Shown: in pieces, positions 8,786-16,598 of the stretch
Layout: every line of letters starts with the position of its first letter
Position numbering within the stretch: the stretch's first letter is position 1
Source of the DNA: Myxococcales bacterium
GTDB lineage: Bacteria > Myxococcota_A > Polyangia > Nannocystales > Nannocystaceae
Reading direction: 5' to 3'
Length of the DNA: 64,000 nt
Assembly (NCBI GenBank): GCA_020633315.1
Contig: JACKDV010000001.1
Location: 744,001-808,000, forward strand
Made by a program: the position numbers and the translations under genes
The notes under the pieces: generated by a model
The model's database searches: none
Told to the model about the DNA's origin: nothing
The model's input: the letters and a program-made list of their open reading frames with translations, nothing else

Positions 8786-10288
8786 TCACTGCGGCAGCCA
8801 CTCCCTGATGATTGGCCTCGGCCGCGGGTTCGGCCCGAGCGCGGACGGCTGCAATCGACGGACGGACGTCTTCGGGTGGCGGACGGTCACGGCGCCGATC
8901 CGCTCGCCCTCCTCGAGCAATCGCGCCAGATCCTCGCAGCTGCCGCTCGGGTCCTCGGCCACCTCCTCGATCCGATCGCGGATCTGTGTCTTCTCTTCGG
9001 TGTCATTCTTCCACTCGACCTCGATGGGGGCACAGACCCACGCCCCCTCCTCGTCTGCGGCGAGCACGACGAGCTTGCCGTCGTCGGTGTAGGGCTTGAT
9101 CGGCCCCTCTCCACGCGCATGGAGCTTGCGCAGGATCGCGATGGGGCTCATGGCTCGACTCGACCACTGCCGTTGCGCGAGCCAACGAGTCCGAGCCCAC
9201 ACGACCCCGGCCATGATCGCGACGACGAGCAAGTATCCCGCTGCGCCGATGCAGACCGACCGTCCCCACAGCCACTGGATCGTGCCCAGGCCATAGCCCT
9301 CGCGCAGGTCCGTGCCGAGGGTGGCCGCCGCCCCCAGCGACAGCCCGATCGCCACGGCCCAGAACAGCGCATCCTTGGCCGCGAGCGGGAATTCGCTGGC
9401 TGGAGCCGCCTTGGGGGGGCGCAGGCCGAGCTTCCACAGCAGGCTCGCGGTGAGCAGCATGAGGAAGCCCGGCAGCAAGAGGATCGAGGGGATCCCGAGC
9501 GCCGTGAGGATCGCCGACTCACCATAGACGCCGGCCTCGAGCTCGTGGGCCGCGACCAGGTGCCCCTTGTGTAGGCACCCATGCACGGTCGCCTCGACCT
9601 GCGCCTCGAACAGCAGCTCGTGCTTGCCCGGCCTCACCGTGTCGGCCCCTTGCAGGGCGTAGCTCACCGTGTACGAGTCACCCGCCGCGAGCGTCACTGG
9701 CCAGGCGCCATCGTCTCGGAGCTCGACGAAGGAGGGGGCACGCGTCGACACCCCGTCCACACGAAGGGGCGCGGCGGAGACGTTTCGCAGCACGAGGTGG
9801 ATGACTCCGCTGCCCCCGTCGTCGAGGTGCTGCAGGGCCGTGTGGATCTCGAGCTGCACGAGCTCGGCCAACGCTTCCTGGTCTTGCTGGGCGACGTCGA
9901 GCTGCGCCACCGCGACCCGGGCCGTGTTGGCCGCGGTGTACTCGAGCTGGAGGTGAACCAGGCCGGGCACGAGCGTCGCCTCGTCTTGGCGGAGCGAGAG
10001 CAACCATGCCGCCTCGCTGTGGGGCCCGAGCTCGAATGCACCGTCGATGGTGGGGTCGCTCGTGACCGAGGGGCTCGCGTCGCGCGTCCACGACAGTCGG
10101 GCGTTGGTGAGCACGGCATCGGTGGGGTTGCGGGCGATGACCTGGGCTCGGGTCGTGCGGCCCGGGCACACCGCGACCGATGCGGGGTGGATCTCGAGCG
10201 TGACCGGGTCGGCGGCCCGCGCCCGACCGATGAGCAAGAAGGTGCCGAGCACCGCCACGAGCAGGCCGATGGCCGCACGAGACACCAC
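8786..10288 (-). CDS. Membrane protein with N-terminal exported region
   Basis: Unrecognised protein of about 500 residues. From the GTG near 10288 (AGGA 8 bases upstream) it begins with a signal peptide ending RARA, which would be cleaved before ADPVTLEI. The frame extends to an ATG at 10363, but that would bury the signal sequence. The exported part, about 230 residues, looks like two beta-sandwich (CARDB-like) repeats, with NPTDAVLTNARLSW and LRNVSAAPLRVDGV. Three hydrophobic segments follow near residues 270-375. A charged cytoplasmic tail of about 120 residues ends the protein. The topology suggests a sensor or anchor joining outside and inside. It lies 134 bp upstream of the unknown gene at 7540. 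Confidence 0.6.
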   Translation of the reverse strand: MVSRAAIGLLVAVLGTFLLIGRARAADPVTLEIHPASVAVCPGRTTRAQVIARNPTDAVLTNARLSWTRDASPSVTSDPTIDGAFELGPHSEAAWLLSLRQDEATLVPGLVHLQLEYTAANTARVAVAQLDVAQQDQEALAELVQLEIHTALQHLDDGGSGVIHLVLRNVSAAPLRVDGVSTRAPSFVELRDDGAWPVTLAAGDSYTVSYALQGADTVRPGKHELLFEAQVEATVHGCLHKGHLVAAHELEAGVYGESAILTALGIPSILLLPGFLMLLTASLLWKLGLRPPKAAPASEFPLAAKDALFWAVAIGLSLGAAATLGTDLREGYGLGTIQWLWGRSVCIGAAGYLLVVAIMAGVVWARTRWLAQRQWSSRAMSPIAILRKLHARGEGPIKPYTDDGKLVVLAADEEGAWVCAPIEVEWKNDTEEKTQIRDRIEEVAEDPSGSCEDLARLLEEGERIGAVTVRHPKTSVRRLQPSALGPNPRPRPIIREWLPQ

Positions 10289-10435
10289 GACGGCGATCCT
10301 AGAGCACCGCACAATGCCGAGGAAGCAATGCGGAGCTGCAATCCTTGCGGCGAGGCCTACCATGCGGCGGCGCGCCTCGACCCTTCCGTGCCAGCCATTG
10401 GGGAGGGTGCCGAGCGGTGGTGCTCAGTGAGCCTA

Positions 10436-10540
10436 CCCGGCGCCCACTGTCGTCACGATGTCCGGGGCAGACGAGGATCGCGTCGTGCTCGGGCATGGCG
10501 AGGTCGTCGAGCCGCTCGTCCAGGAACCATCATGCGCAGC
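10436..10540 (-). pseudogene. Second remnant of the PDZ-like lipoprotein gene
   Basis: On the minus strand WFLDERLDDLAMPEHDAILV corresponds to WFLDELLEDLSVLEQDTILI of the intact gene. After a deletion of roughly 60 codons and a frame change, the 3' end IVTTVG reappears just before a stop. Bases 10440-10540 thus carry the end of the gene with its PDZ-like centre removed. Together with 6150-6275 this makes one intact copy and two broken ones within 6 kb. The surrounding 10364-10634 holds no other gene that I can support. Confidence 0.65.
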
Positions 10541-10634
10541 ATCGGATCCGAGCGCGACCTCGGCCCGTTGACCGTGCCGGTGGTGGAGGAGGCTCACCTG
10601 CGACTTGGGCCAATGCGGTCCACCGAAGGGGTGC

Positions 10635-11468
10635 TCAGCCCAACCCTCCGTATCGACCGAGGCGCTCTGCATCGTCCTCGAGCTTCGAGGCGCGCTTCGA
10701 AACGTCTTCTCCAAACGAGCTGGCAGCCGTGTTGGCCCACTCGACGAACGTCGCACGGCAACGAGAGAGCTCGGCTTCGCCATAGTCGTACTCAGCGCAG
10801 ATGATCGAGTCCGGTATCAGCGGCACCTCCGCCAACTCCAGCAATCGAGCAACGAGCTCCTGCTCGCCAGGGGTCAATACCGGGTCTAGATACGGGAGCA
10901 GCGACAGGACCACCGGCCCTCCTTCCGTACCCCAGACCCCAACGACGGTTTTCGCTTCGGGGCCCGGGGCCAACCGCTCCGGCTTTTCATCGGATCGTCG
11001 GAGCTCTGGCGCCAGTGGTCGAAGGAGCTTCGCTACGAGCTCCGCACGGACGCTTCGAGCCTCCGAGACCCTCTCCCGCAGCGTCGCCGCTTCTGCCTCC
11101 GCACGTTGCTGGCCATCCGACGCCTCTCGCAAGCGTTCCTCCGCCCGAGGGTATTCGAAGTCGACCCAGTCGCCGAGAAGCTCGTCGTCCGTCGAGATCT
11201 TCTTCACGAAATCGAGGATCTGAACACGCTTGCCGGCGTCGACGTTCTCGACCGAGAAGTAGGCCGTCAAGACCTCTCTTCGAATTTCGGCGTGGGTCTG
11301 TTCCTCGAGGCTGTCCGCGAAGAACTTCGCCGAGGCAGAAACGGCGAGGGCAGCTACGACGGTCGGCAGCAGGGTCCGCACCCGCCACGTCGGCGTGCCG
11401 CGAAGCATTGCTGCTTCGGCGTTGAGCTTCGCCACTTCGGCGTCAGCCTTGGTTGTGGGTTCCGACAT
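10635..11468 (-). CDS. Single-pass membrane protein with coiled coil
   Basis: A 277-residue protein of unknown family. A short polar N-terminus (about 28 residues) precedes one hydrophobic segment, LLPTVVAALAVSASAKFF. A long helical part follows, with a probable coiled coil at about residues 105-145 (EERLREASDGQQRAEAEAA). The C-terminal third, with VVGVWGTEGGPVVLSLLPYL, looks folded. An AGGT sequence lies 11 bases before the ATG at 11468. It stands alone between gene debris and the CRISPR border. The architecture (anchor plus coiled coil plus cytosolic or exported domain) gives no specific function. Confidence 0.6.
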   Translation of the reverse strand: MSEPTTKADAEVAKLNAEAAMLRGTPTWRVRTLLPTVVAALAVSASAKFFADSLEEQTHAEIRREVLTAYFSVENVDAGKRVQILDFVKKISTDDELLGDWVDFEYPRAEERLREASDGQQRAEAEAATLRERVSEARSVRAELVAKLLRPLAPELRRSDEKPERLAPGPEAKTVVGVWGTEGGPVVLSLLPYLDPVLTPGEQELVARLLELAEVPLIPDSIICAEYDYGEAELSRCRATFVEWANTAASSFGEDVSKRASKLEDDAERLGRYGGLG

Positions 11469-11502
11469 GTCGCCAGTCTACCTGCGGAGCCGAGCGCTGG
11501 TG

Positions 11503-11526
11503 CGTCCATCCCCGTGTGCACGGGGA
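11503..11526 (-). repeat. Lone CRISPR repeat outside the array
   Basis: GTCCATCCCCGTGTGCACGG and two more G (11504-11525) match the 22-base core of the array repeat exactly. The final AGCC of the full repeat is replaced by AATTCC, where the IS21-like fragment begins. It is about 445 bp from the last array repeat. No second repeat lies at the 61-bp array period on its other side. Confidence 0.85.
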
Positions 11527-11811
11527 ATTCCACAGCAGCTGGAGGGGCACGCCCGGCTTGCTCCGCTCGGCGTGGATCCACGCGCAGTCGGGCAGCGGGC
11601 GCGTCGGCTCGAGCGTGCGGCCGTGCAGGTGCTCGTCGAGCTCGGCGTCGTCGAGCATCTCGACCTCGCCCCACGTCGTCAGGCCGACCTTCGCCGCCCG
11701 AGCGAGCATCGAGCCCACGACGCCGGCGCTCACCGACGAGCTTCGGGCAACCTCGCGATGGCTTCGTCCGAGGAGCCGCTTCTGGCGGAGGATCTCTTGG
11801 GTCTCGGACAT
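11527..11811 (-). pseudogene. istA: istA (IS21-type transposase) N-terminal fragment
   Basis: From ATG near 11811 the protein reads MSETQEILRQKRLLGRSHRE, then VARSSSVSAGVVGSMLARA: the helix-turn-helix at the N-terminus of IS21-family IstA. The fragment goes on through LDDAELDEHLHG and LPDCAWIHAERSKPGVPLQL, which are also typical of IstA. It stops after about 95 residues of the usual 350-500, exactly where the CRISPR repeat begins, so the DDE catalytic core is missing. The open frame continues through the repeat to 11443, but those residues are repeat-encoded and meaningless. Confidence 0.75.
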
Positions 11812-11910
11812 GGTCGGTCTCGGCGTGGCCATCGAGGACCTGGGTACCTCCGAGGTCGTCGACGAGCCGGCTGACCCAGCGCCGCCGCTCCTCTGCTCCG
11901 TTGGCGGCGG

Positions 11911-11966
11911 GTGATCACGATGCGGTGATCCCGGCGATCACGATGGCGATCGAGGTGATCACGATG
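11911..11966. repeat. Direct repeats of the IS21-like terminus
   Basis: GTGATCACGATG occurs at 11911-11922 and 11955-11966, and GCGATCACGATG at 11934-11945, with 21-23 bp spacing. IS21-family elements carry multiple repeats of this kind at their ends as transposase binding sites. They sit upstream of the istA start and just before the degenerate array repeat. Confidence 0.6.
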
Positions 11967-11970
11967 GGCC

Positions 11971-13319
11971 GGTCCACGCAAGTGCACGGGGGAGCCGCCG
12001 TCAGCGTTGCCACCTGGTCGGCTGGGACGGGTCCATCCCCGTGTGCACGGGGGAGCCCGACATGGGATCGCCTACGTGGGATGCAGCCACGGTCCATCCC
12101 CGTGTGCACGGGGGAGCCTTTGTCGTGCTCTCGATCGCCATGAAGGCCTGGGGTCCATCCCCGTGTGCACGGGGGAGCCTCCTCGACGACCCTGAACTGC
12201 CACCCATCAGGCGGTCCATCCCCGTGTGCACGGGGGAGCCGTGGAAGAACGCGAGGCCGTGCGCCACGAGGTGGGTCCATCCCCGTGTGCACGGGGGAGC
12301 CACGCGGTGGGGTCGAGATCTCGCGGGCATCGGGGGTCCATCCCCGTGTGCACGGGGAGCCTCGTTCGCCATGCCGTGCCGTACTGCTGGGCGAGCAGGG
12401 GTCCATCCCCGTGTGCACGGGGAGCCCGCTCGATGGCCGCGAGCGCGAGGTCGATCATGGGTCCATCCCCGTGTGCACGGGGGGCCCGGTCGGGGCGGCC
12501 GAGCTCCTCGTACGAGACGAGGTCCATCCCCGTGTGCACGGGGAGCCGGTGGGGACGCGACCAGGCCGTCCTGCGCGAGCGGTCCATCCCCGTGTGCACG
12601 GGGAGCCGCGGTCGTGGTCGCGCCCAGGGCCACGAGGGTCCATCCCCGTGTGCACGGGGAGCCGCGCTGTCGACCACCCGGCCGTCCGGGGTCGGCGGTC
12701 CATCCCCGTGTGCACGGGGGCCATCGGCGGATCCCTGTACGGAGCGACCCCTCGCGGGTCCATCCCCGTGTGCACGGGGGCCGGATGGCACCCGGCACCA
12801 AGAGAACGAGAGTGAGGTCCATCCCCGTGTGCACGGGGCCCCACCCGATCACCGGGTTCGTCCGCGGCGACCTGGGTCCATCCCCGTGTGCACGGGGAGC
12901 CTTCGCAGCCCGGGCCTCCGCCTCGGCCAGGCGCGGTCCATCCCCGTGTGCACGGGGGCGCAACCTACAGTCCCGAGCTCGCGGACGCGTCCGGTCCATC
13001 CCCGTGTGCACGGGGAGCCGAGATTCGCCCTCACTCCGTGCAAGCACTTGGGTCCATCCCGTGTGCACGGGGAGCCTTGGCCGATCACGTCGGTGGCTGC
13101 CCTGTATTCGGTCCATCCCCGTGTGCACGGGGAGCCGTGGGGGGCGCTATACGGAGCCTCGGCCGCGACGGTCCATCCCCGTGTGCACGGGGGAGCCCGC
13201 TCTAGGAGGCGCTGAGCATTGCCAACGTCGGGTCCATCCCCGTGTGCACGGGGGAGCCGGGATCGGGGCCTCGGTCGGGCGGGAGGCGGCCGGTCCATCC
13301 CCGTGTGCACGGGGGAGCC
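11971..13319 (-). CRISPR. Type I-E CRISPR array, 23 repeats and 22 spacers
   Basis: Repeats start at 11971 (degenerate, 26 bases, with CACGCAAGTG in the centre), 12030, 12091, 12152, 12213, 12274, 12335, 12400, 12460, 12521, 12581, 12637, 12697, 12757, 12816, 12875, 12935, 12993, 13051, 13110, 13170, 13231 and 13292. The full unit is 28 bases with a hairpin, CCCCGTG paired with CACGGGG. In the minus orientation the unit ends in ACGGGGATGGACC, like the 3' handle of E. coli-type I-E repeats, so transcription runs from 13319 down to 11971. The degenerate repeat at the low end agrees with that direction. Spacers are mostly 33 bases, with outliers of 38 (12362-12399) and 29 (12608-12636). The unit is shortened in the central 14 repeats. 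Confidence 0.98.
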
Positions 13320-13392
13320 TCTGCGTGGCGCCCGCAAGCTTGCCACGAAAACCCATGTTCCTCACCAAGAATTGTCAGAAACCCCGCTCGAG
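13320..13392 (-). promoter_or_regulatory. Putative CRISPR leader
   Basis: These 73 bp lie between the exonuclease stop and the first repeat in the transcribed direction. They include an AT-richer stretch (minus strand TGACAATTCTTGGTGAGGAA) unusual for this genome. New spacers would be added at the 13319 side. The leader is short, and the array may also be read through from the cas operon. No promoter elements are certain. Confidence 0.6.
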
Positions 13393-13935
13393 TCACCGGA
13401 GCCCGATCATCCGCTCCACCATCCTCCGTCCCACCTCCGTTCCCCACGCGGCCAGGACGATCCTCGCGCAGGCCAGCGCGTCCGAGCTCGCTTCGTGATG
13501 CCGAAGCTCGATCCCCAGCCGCTGGCACACGTCGGGCAACCTGGTTGGGTATACCTCCCACACGGCCCGAGCCAGCGCCATCGTGCAGACGAAGGGCACG
13601 CGAGGGGACGGCAGCCCAGCTCGCTCGCAGCAGGCCAGCAGCACCTCCTGATCGAACCCGGCGTTGTGGGCCGCGAAGAACCTCGCCCCGTCCACCCAAC
13701 GACCCAGGCGCATCCATACCTCGCCGAACCCGGCCGCATGCTCCACATCCTGCGGACCGATTCCGTTCACGGAGGTGTTCGCGAACCGCCTGGTCGTGGG
13801 GCGAATGAGCTCCATCGTGGTCGTCGTCACCGCCCCCCCATCCACTCGGACGAGCCCCACCGCCACGGCCGAGCGGGGAGACCGATTGGCGGTCTCGAAG
13901 TCGAGCGCAACGAAGGTCGGTGGCGGATCGTTCAT
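13393..13935 (-). CDS. DEDDh (DnaQ-like) 3'-5' exonuclease, last gene of the cas operon
   Basis: A 180-residue exonuclease of the DnaQ fold. ExoI has the catalytic pair in LDFETAN (Asp12, Glu14), ExoII is in AAHNAGFDQE, and ExoIII is HHEASSDA, giving the His and Asp of the DEDDh set. All four acidic residues and the His are present. Its ATG overlaps the cas2 stop as ATGA, so translation is coupled to cas2, and its stop is 73 bp before the array. In some type I-E systems a DnaQ domain is fused to Cas2, and DnaQ-like exonucleases trim prespacers before integration. Here the same pair is split into two genes. A role in prespacer trimming is inferred from position and family. Confidence 0.9.
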   Translation of the reverse strand: MNDPPPTFVALDFETANRSPRSAVAVGLVRVDGGAVTTTTMELIRPTTRRFANTSVNGIGPQDVEHAAGFGEVWMRLGRWVDGARFFAAHNAGFDQEVLLACCERAGLPSPRVPFVCTMALARAVWEVYPTRLPDVCQRLGIELRHHEASSDALACARIVLAAWGTEVGRRMVERMIGLR

Positions 13936-14228
13936 GGCGGGTCCCGAACCAGCACGAGCCCGTCGTATGCAACGAGCTCACGCTTGGGCAGCCCCAGCGT
14001 CAGCAGCCCCTGTCCCCCGGGCTCGTGCTTGCTCGGCCACGTCATCACCACCGAGCCCCCCTCGAAGTGCATGAACCACTCCGAGAGCACCCCCCACACC
14101 CGCTGCCGCACCGCGCGGTTCATGTTGGGCGAGGTGAACACCCCCGGGGCGATCTCGCACATGCACGACGAGAGGAACCCGCGAAAGCGGTCAGGGAGCG
14201 CCGTGATCACCACGACCGTCATCGGCAT
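13932..14228 (-). CDS. cas2: Cas2 (type I-E)
   Basis: A 98-residue adaptation protein that joins Cas1 as the central dimer of the integration complex. It starts with VVVITALPDRFRGFLSS and contains CEIAPGVFTSPNMNRAVR, the I-E type Cas2 pattern. The C-terminus shows no fused nuclease domain. It overlaps the end of cas1 by 38 bp and its stop overlaps the exonuclease start. An ATG at 14222 is an alternative start. Confidence 0.93.
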   Translation of the reverse strand: MPMTVVVITALPDRFRGFLSSCMCEIAPGVFTSPNMNRAVRQRVWGVLSEWFMHFEGGSVVMTWPSKHEPGGQGLLTLGLPKRELVAYDGLVLVRDPP

Positions 14229-15084
14229 CGAAGAGCTCCTTGATCTTGTCGAGCATCTGCACCACCAGTCGTTCCTGGCGAAATCGCCGGCCGCAAGCCT
14301 TGCGAACCCACCGCTCGAGCGGCTCGTCCCGGCCGCTCTGGCGACGCTCCTTGACCGCGGAGAACGCGATGGGGACCGTCACCTGGTCCCGGAACAGGTC
14401 CGCCACGTCGAGGGCGAACGCGAAGCCGGAGTCCTCGTGGATGAACCCGAGCTGCGCAATCGCCCCGCTGATCGCGACCGCCAGCTCGGCCATCGCCAGC
14501 ACCGCGGTGGAGGCGTGGTTGATCGCTTGGTTGGCATCGTCCGCCGCCTGGGGGGCCGCTCGATCGTAGCGTCGGCCATGCCACGGGATCCCATGCTGTG
14601 ACGCGAGCAGCTTGTAGAGCGCCTTCACCCGGGCTCCCTCGATCCCTCGCAGCACGGTGATGTCGTCCTCGGGCAGCACCTCCCCGAGCCGCCACGCATA
14701 CATCCGTCGGGCCACTCCGATCCGTTGCTGCGGATCCGCCCACGCCCGCGCCTGAGCCCTCGCGCGCGCCGACTGGTCGGGCTGGGGGGGCAGGCTGGCA
14801 TACAGTCGGACTCCACCGTGCCCGATCATCGCCAGCCCCGTCTGGTGGCGCGCCAGGATCCGCGCCGCGTCGTGGCTGAGCATGCTCCCGGGCCCCAGCA
14901 GGATGAACGACACGGTCTGGTGCGGGATGCCGTAGGTCCCGGCGGGGAGATCGTCGAAGCCCGCGGTCTTGAAGCGTACCGTGCCGTCGTCTGCGATGAG
15001 GTGCCCGCGCTCGAGCCACATCAGACCGTGTCGATCCACCTGAGGGATCCGGGCCGTCTCGAGCCCCAGTCGTCCCTTCAGCAC
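14191..15084 (-). CDS. cas1: Cas1 integrase (type I-E)
   Basis: A 297-residue spacer integrase. GTG start near 15084, within a GTGCTGA overlap with cas6e. The family metal ligands are visible: Glu in RGIEGARVKALY near residue 149, His in IHEDSGFAFALD near 215, and the Asp residues of ALDVADLFRD a few positions later. The open frame extends far upstream through cas6e and cas5e, but only as a reading-frame shadow. Acts with Cas2 to insert trimmed protospacers at the leader end of the array. Confidence 0.95.
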   Translation of the reverse strand: MLKGRLGLETARIPQVDRHGLMWLERGHLIADDGTVRFKTAGFDDLPAGTYGIPHQTVSFILLGPGSMLSHDAARILARHQTGLAMIGHGGVRLYASLPPQPDQSARARAQARAWADPQQRIGVARRMYAWRLGEVLPEDDITVLRGIEGARVKALYKLLASQHGIPWHGRRYDRAAPQAADDANQAINHASTAVLAMAELAVAISGAIAQLGFIHEDSGFAFALDVADLFRDQVTVPIAFSAVKERRQSGRDEPLERWVRKACGRRFRQERLVVQMLDKIKELFDADDGRGDHGAP

Positions 15085-15857
15085 GGTGCCTCCCGATGCG
15101 GACGTAGCAGCAGCATCCCGAAGCCGAACGCTCGGTGCCTCCCGACCCCTCGCCCGAGCAGCCCCATGAACGCGCCGGGCTCCACGACCTCGAGGACGCC
15201 CCGGAAGGTCACGTCTGGCTTGCGAAGCCTCGCCCGGGTCCGGCGCTCGGGCCCCTGGGTCCGGCGCAGCAGCGTCTGGAGGTCGAAGCGGTCGACCGCC
15301 ACCTCCTGCACGCGGCACCCCCCCGTGCGGGCCAACGCGGCCGAGAGCCAGTCCCGGTACACGGCCTCGCGCTCGGGCTTGGGGCCGTCCGGATCCCTCC
15401 ATGCCGCCGCGAGGAACACATCGACCTCCGCGCCCGCCCGCGCGTGCGGGCTCGCCTTGGACAGTCGGACCGTGGGGCATGCCTGCACCTGGAACCCCAG
15501 GCGCTGCCCCGGGCGCCAGGCCCTCGGCATGGGCTTGTCGGCCGCACGCTCCCAGTCCACCAGGCGATAGGCCTCGGGATCGGCGTAGGCCTCGGCCTGC
15601 GCCCGCAGCTCGTCGAGCGGTCGCGAGCCGTAGGCCAGCAGCTCGAGCATGCGCTCCCGGCCGGGCCGTCGCGGTGCTCCGGGTCCGCCGTGCGTGACCG
15701 CGAACAGCGAGGGTGCCGCGTCGCCGAAGGCCGCCGCCAGCCCGCAGTGGATCGCATAGCCGAGGTCGTCCGCCGCGGGCAGCCGCTGGCGCTGGCACAG
15801 CGAGAACAGGCGCGGCAGGTCGAGATCGAGGCGCAGTAGGTGCAACGCATCGGTCAT
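15078..15857 (-). CDS. cas6e: Cas6e crRNA endoribonuclease
   Basis: A 259-residue RNA processing enzyme (CasE) that cuts the repeat hairpin and stays bound to the crRNA 3' end. Evidence: tandem RAMP folds with the C-terminal Gly-rich loop GRGVGRHRAFGFGML, and a candidate catalytic His in GYAIHCGLAAAFGD near residue 37. The start overlaps the cas5e stop as ATGA. Length is slightly above the usual 200-220 residues; the extra residues lie mostly in the centre. Confidence 0.93.
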   Translation of the reverse strand: MTDALHLLRLDLDLPRLFSLCQRQRLPAADDLGYAIHCGLAAAFGDAAPSLFAVTHGGPGAPRRPGRERMLELLAYGSRPLDELRAQAEAYADPEAYRLVDWERAADKPMPRAWRPGQRLGFQVQACPTVRLSKASPHARAGAEVDVFLAAAWRDPDGPKPEREAVYRDWLSAALARTGGCRVQEVAVDRFDLQTLLRRTQGPERRTRARLRKPDVTFRGVLEVVEPGAFMGLLGRGVGRHRAFGFGMLLLRPHREAPC

Positions 15858-16594
15858 GAGCGTGCCTCCTCACGGCGCTCGTGCAGGCCCTCGAGCATCG
15901 TGGCGCTCCCCACATGGATCTGGTTGTGCCAGTCTCGCTCGTCGGTGTGCTCGACGCGATGGGCCCCCGCCTCGTGCTCGGGGGCATCCCCCAGCGGCCA
16001 CCACAGCCGCACGGGCTCCTCGGCCGAGCGGTGCCTCGGGACCTCGGCGTCGATCGCCGCCGCGCGCAGGCTCGGCGCCTGGGCTCGCCCGAGCAGGATC
16101 GGAGCCGCGGGCAGGCAGCACTTGCGGCCCAAGAACAGGGGCCGTGCCGGTCGGGCCAGCGCCGCCTCGAGCTCGTCGAGGCCGGGTGCCTCGTCGGGCG
16201 GACGCAGCGTGAGGGCGACCGTGAACACGCTGTCGACGACGTAGAAGCGATGACGGATGTGGGTGCCCGTGTTGGCCGTGCCCGTCCCTCGGGGATCGAG
16301 CTTGCCGCGCGTGGTCCAGGCCACGTCGTCGAGCAGCGATGGATGGCTGAGATCCACCGTCTGGTAGTCCTCTCGCTGCTCGCCGCCGTGGTCCCGGCGC
16401 ACGGCATGGCGCAGCCGAGCCTGCAGGGCCATCAGCGCGTCCTGATCGCGGTGGTCGTAGCCGAGCGCATTGCCCAACAGCCCCGTCAGCAGCGAGCGTC
16501 CGGGGAACGCACCGGTCCGCCCCAGGCTGTCCACCGCCGTGGTCCCGAAGCTCATCATCGGCGCATCGAAGCGCAACAAGAGCACGTCGAGCAT
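15854..16594 (-). CDS. cas5e: Cas5e Cascade subunit
   Basis: A 246-residue CasD homologue that caps the 5' handle of crRNA. It begins LLLRFDAPMMSFGTTAVDS, the Cas5 N-terminal RAMP strand with its FGT turn, followed by GAFPGRSLLTGLLGNALGY. Start ATG near 16594, 4 bp after the cas7e stop. An open frame extends to 16831 within cas7e but is rejected. The C-terminus contains VRLWWPLGD and ERDWHNQIHVG, also typical of I-E Cas5. Confidence 0.93.
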   Translation of the reverse strand: MLDVLLLRFDAPMMSFGTTAVDSLGRTGAFPGRSLLTGLLGNALGYDHRDQDALMALQARLRHAVRRDHGGEQREDYQTVDLSHPSLLDDVAWTTRGKLDPRGTGTANTGTHIRHRFYVVDSVFTVALTLRPPDEAPGLDELEAALARPARPLFLGRKCCLPAAPILLGRAQAPSLRAAAIDAEVPRHRSAEEPVRLWWPLGDAPEHEAGAHRVEHTDERDWHNQIHVGSATMLEGLHERREEARS

Positions 16595-16598
16595 GGCC

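Larger units (their letters stand above)
11527..11969 (-). mobile_element. Truncated IS21-family element end
   Basis: The fragment runs from the lone CRISPR repeat to the degenerate array repeat at 11971. It holds the start of an istA-type gene and, upstream of it, a cluster of three short direct repeats of the sort found at IS21 termini. The rest of istA, istB and the other terminus are absent, so it is an immobile relic of about 440 bp. Its position shows that the element inserted into or beside the old end of the array and later lost most of its length. Confidence 0.7.

Noticed and set aside
11833..11970. Array leader at the 11.97-kb end
   Set aside because: Repeat orientation, the degenerate repeat at 11971 and the cas operon position put the leader at the 13.32-kb end.
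12723..13169. Two spacers (12723-12756 and 13137-13169) sharing TACGGAGC
   Set aside because: Only 8 shared bases in GC-rich sequence; not enough to say that they target related phages.
12041..13498. Long open frames across the CRISPR array, on both strands, with peptides such as HPRVHG and PCTRGWT
   Set aside because: They are produced by translation of the repeat with a period near 61 bp and have no gene character.
15078..16407. cas1 as a 738-residue protein reaching into cas6e and cas5e
   Set aside because: The upstream part is low-complexity shadow. The real cas1 motif block starts at the GTG near 15084.
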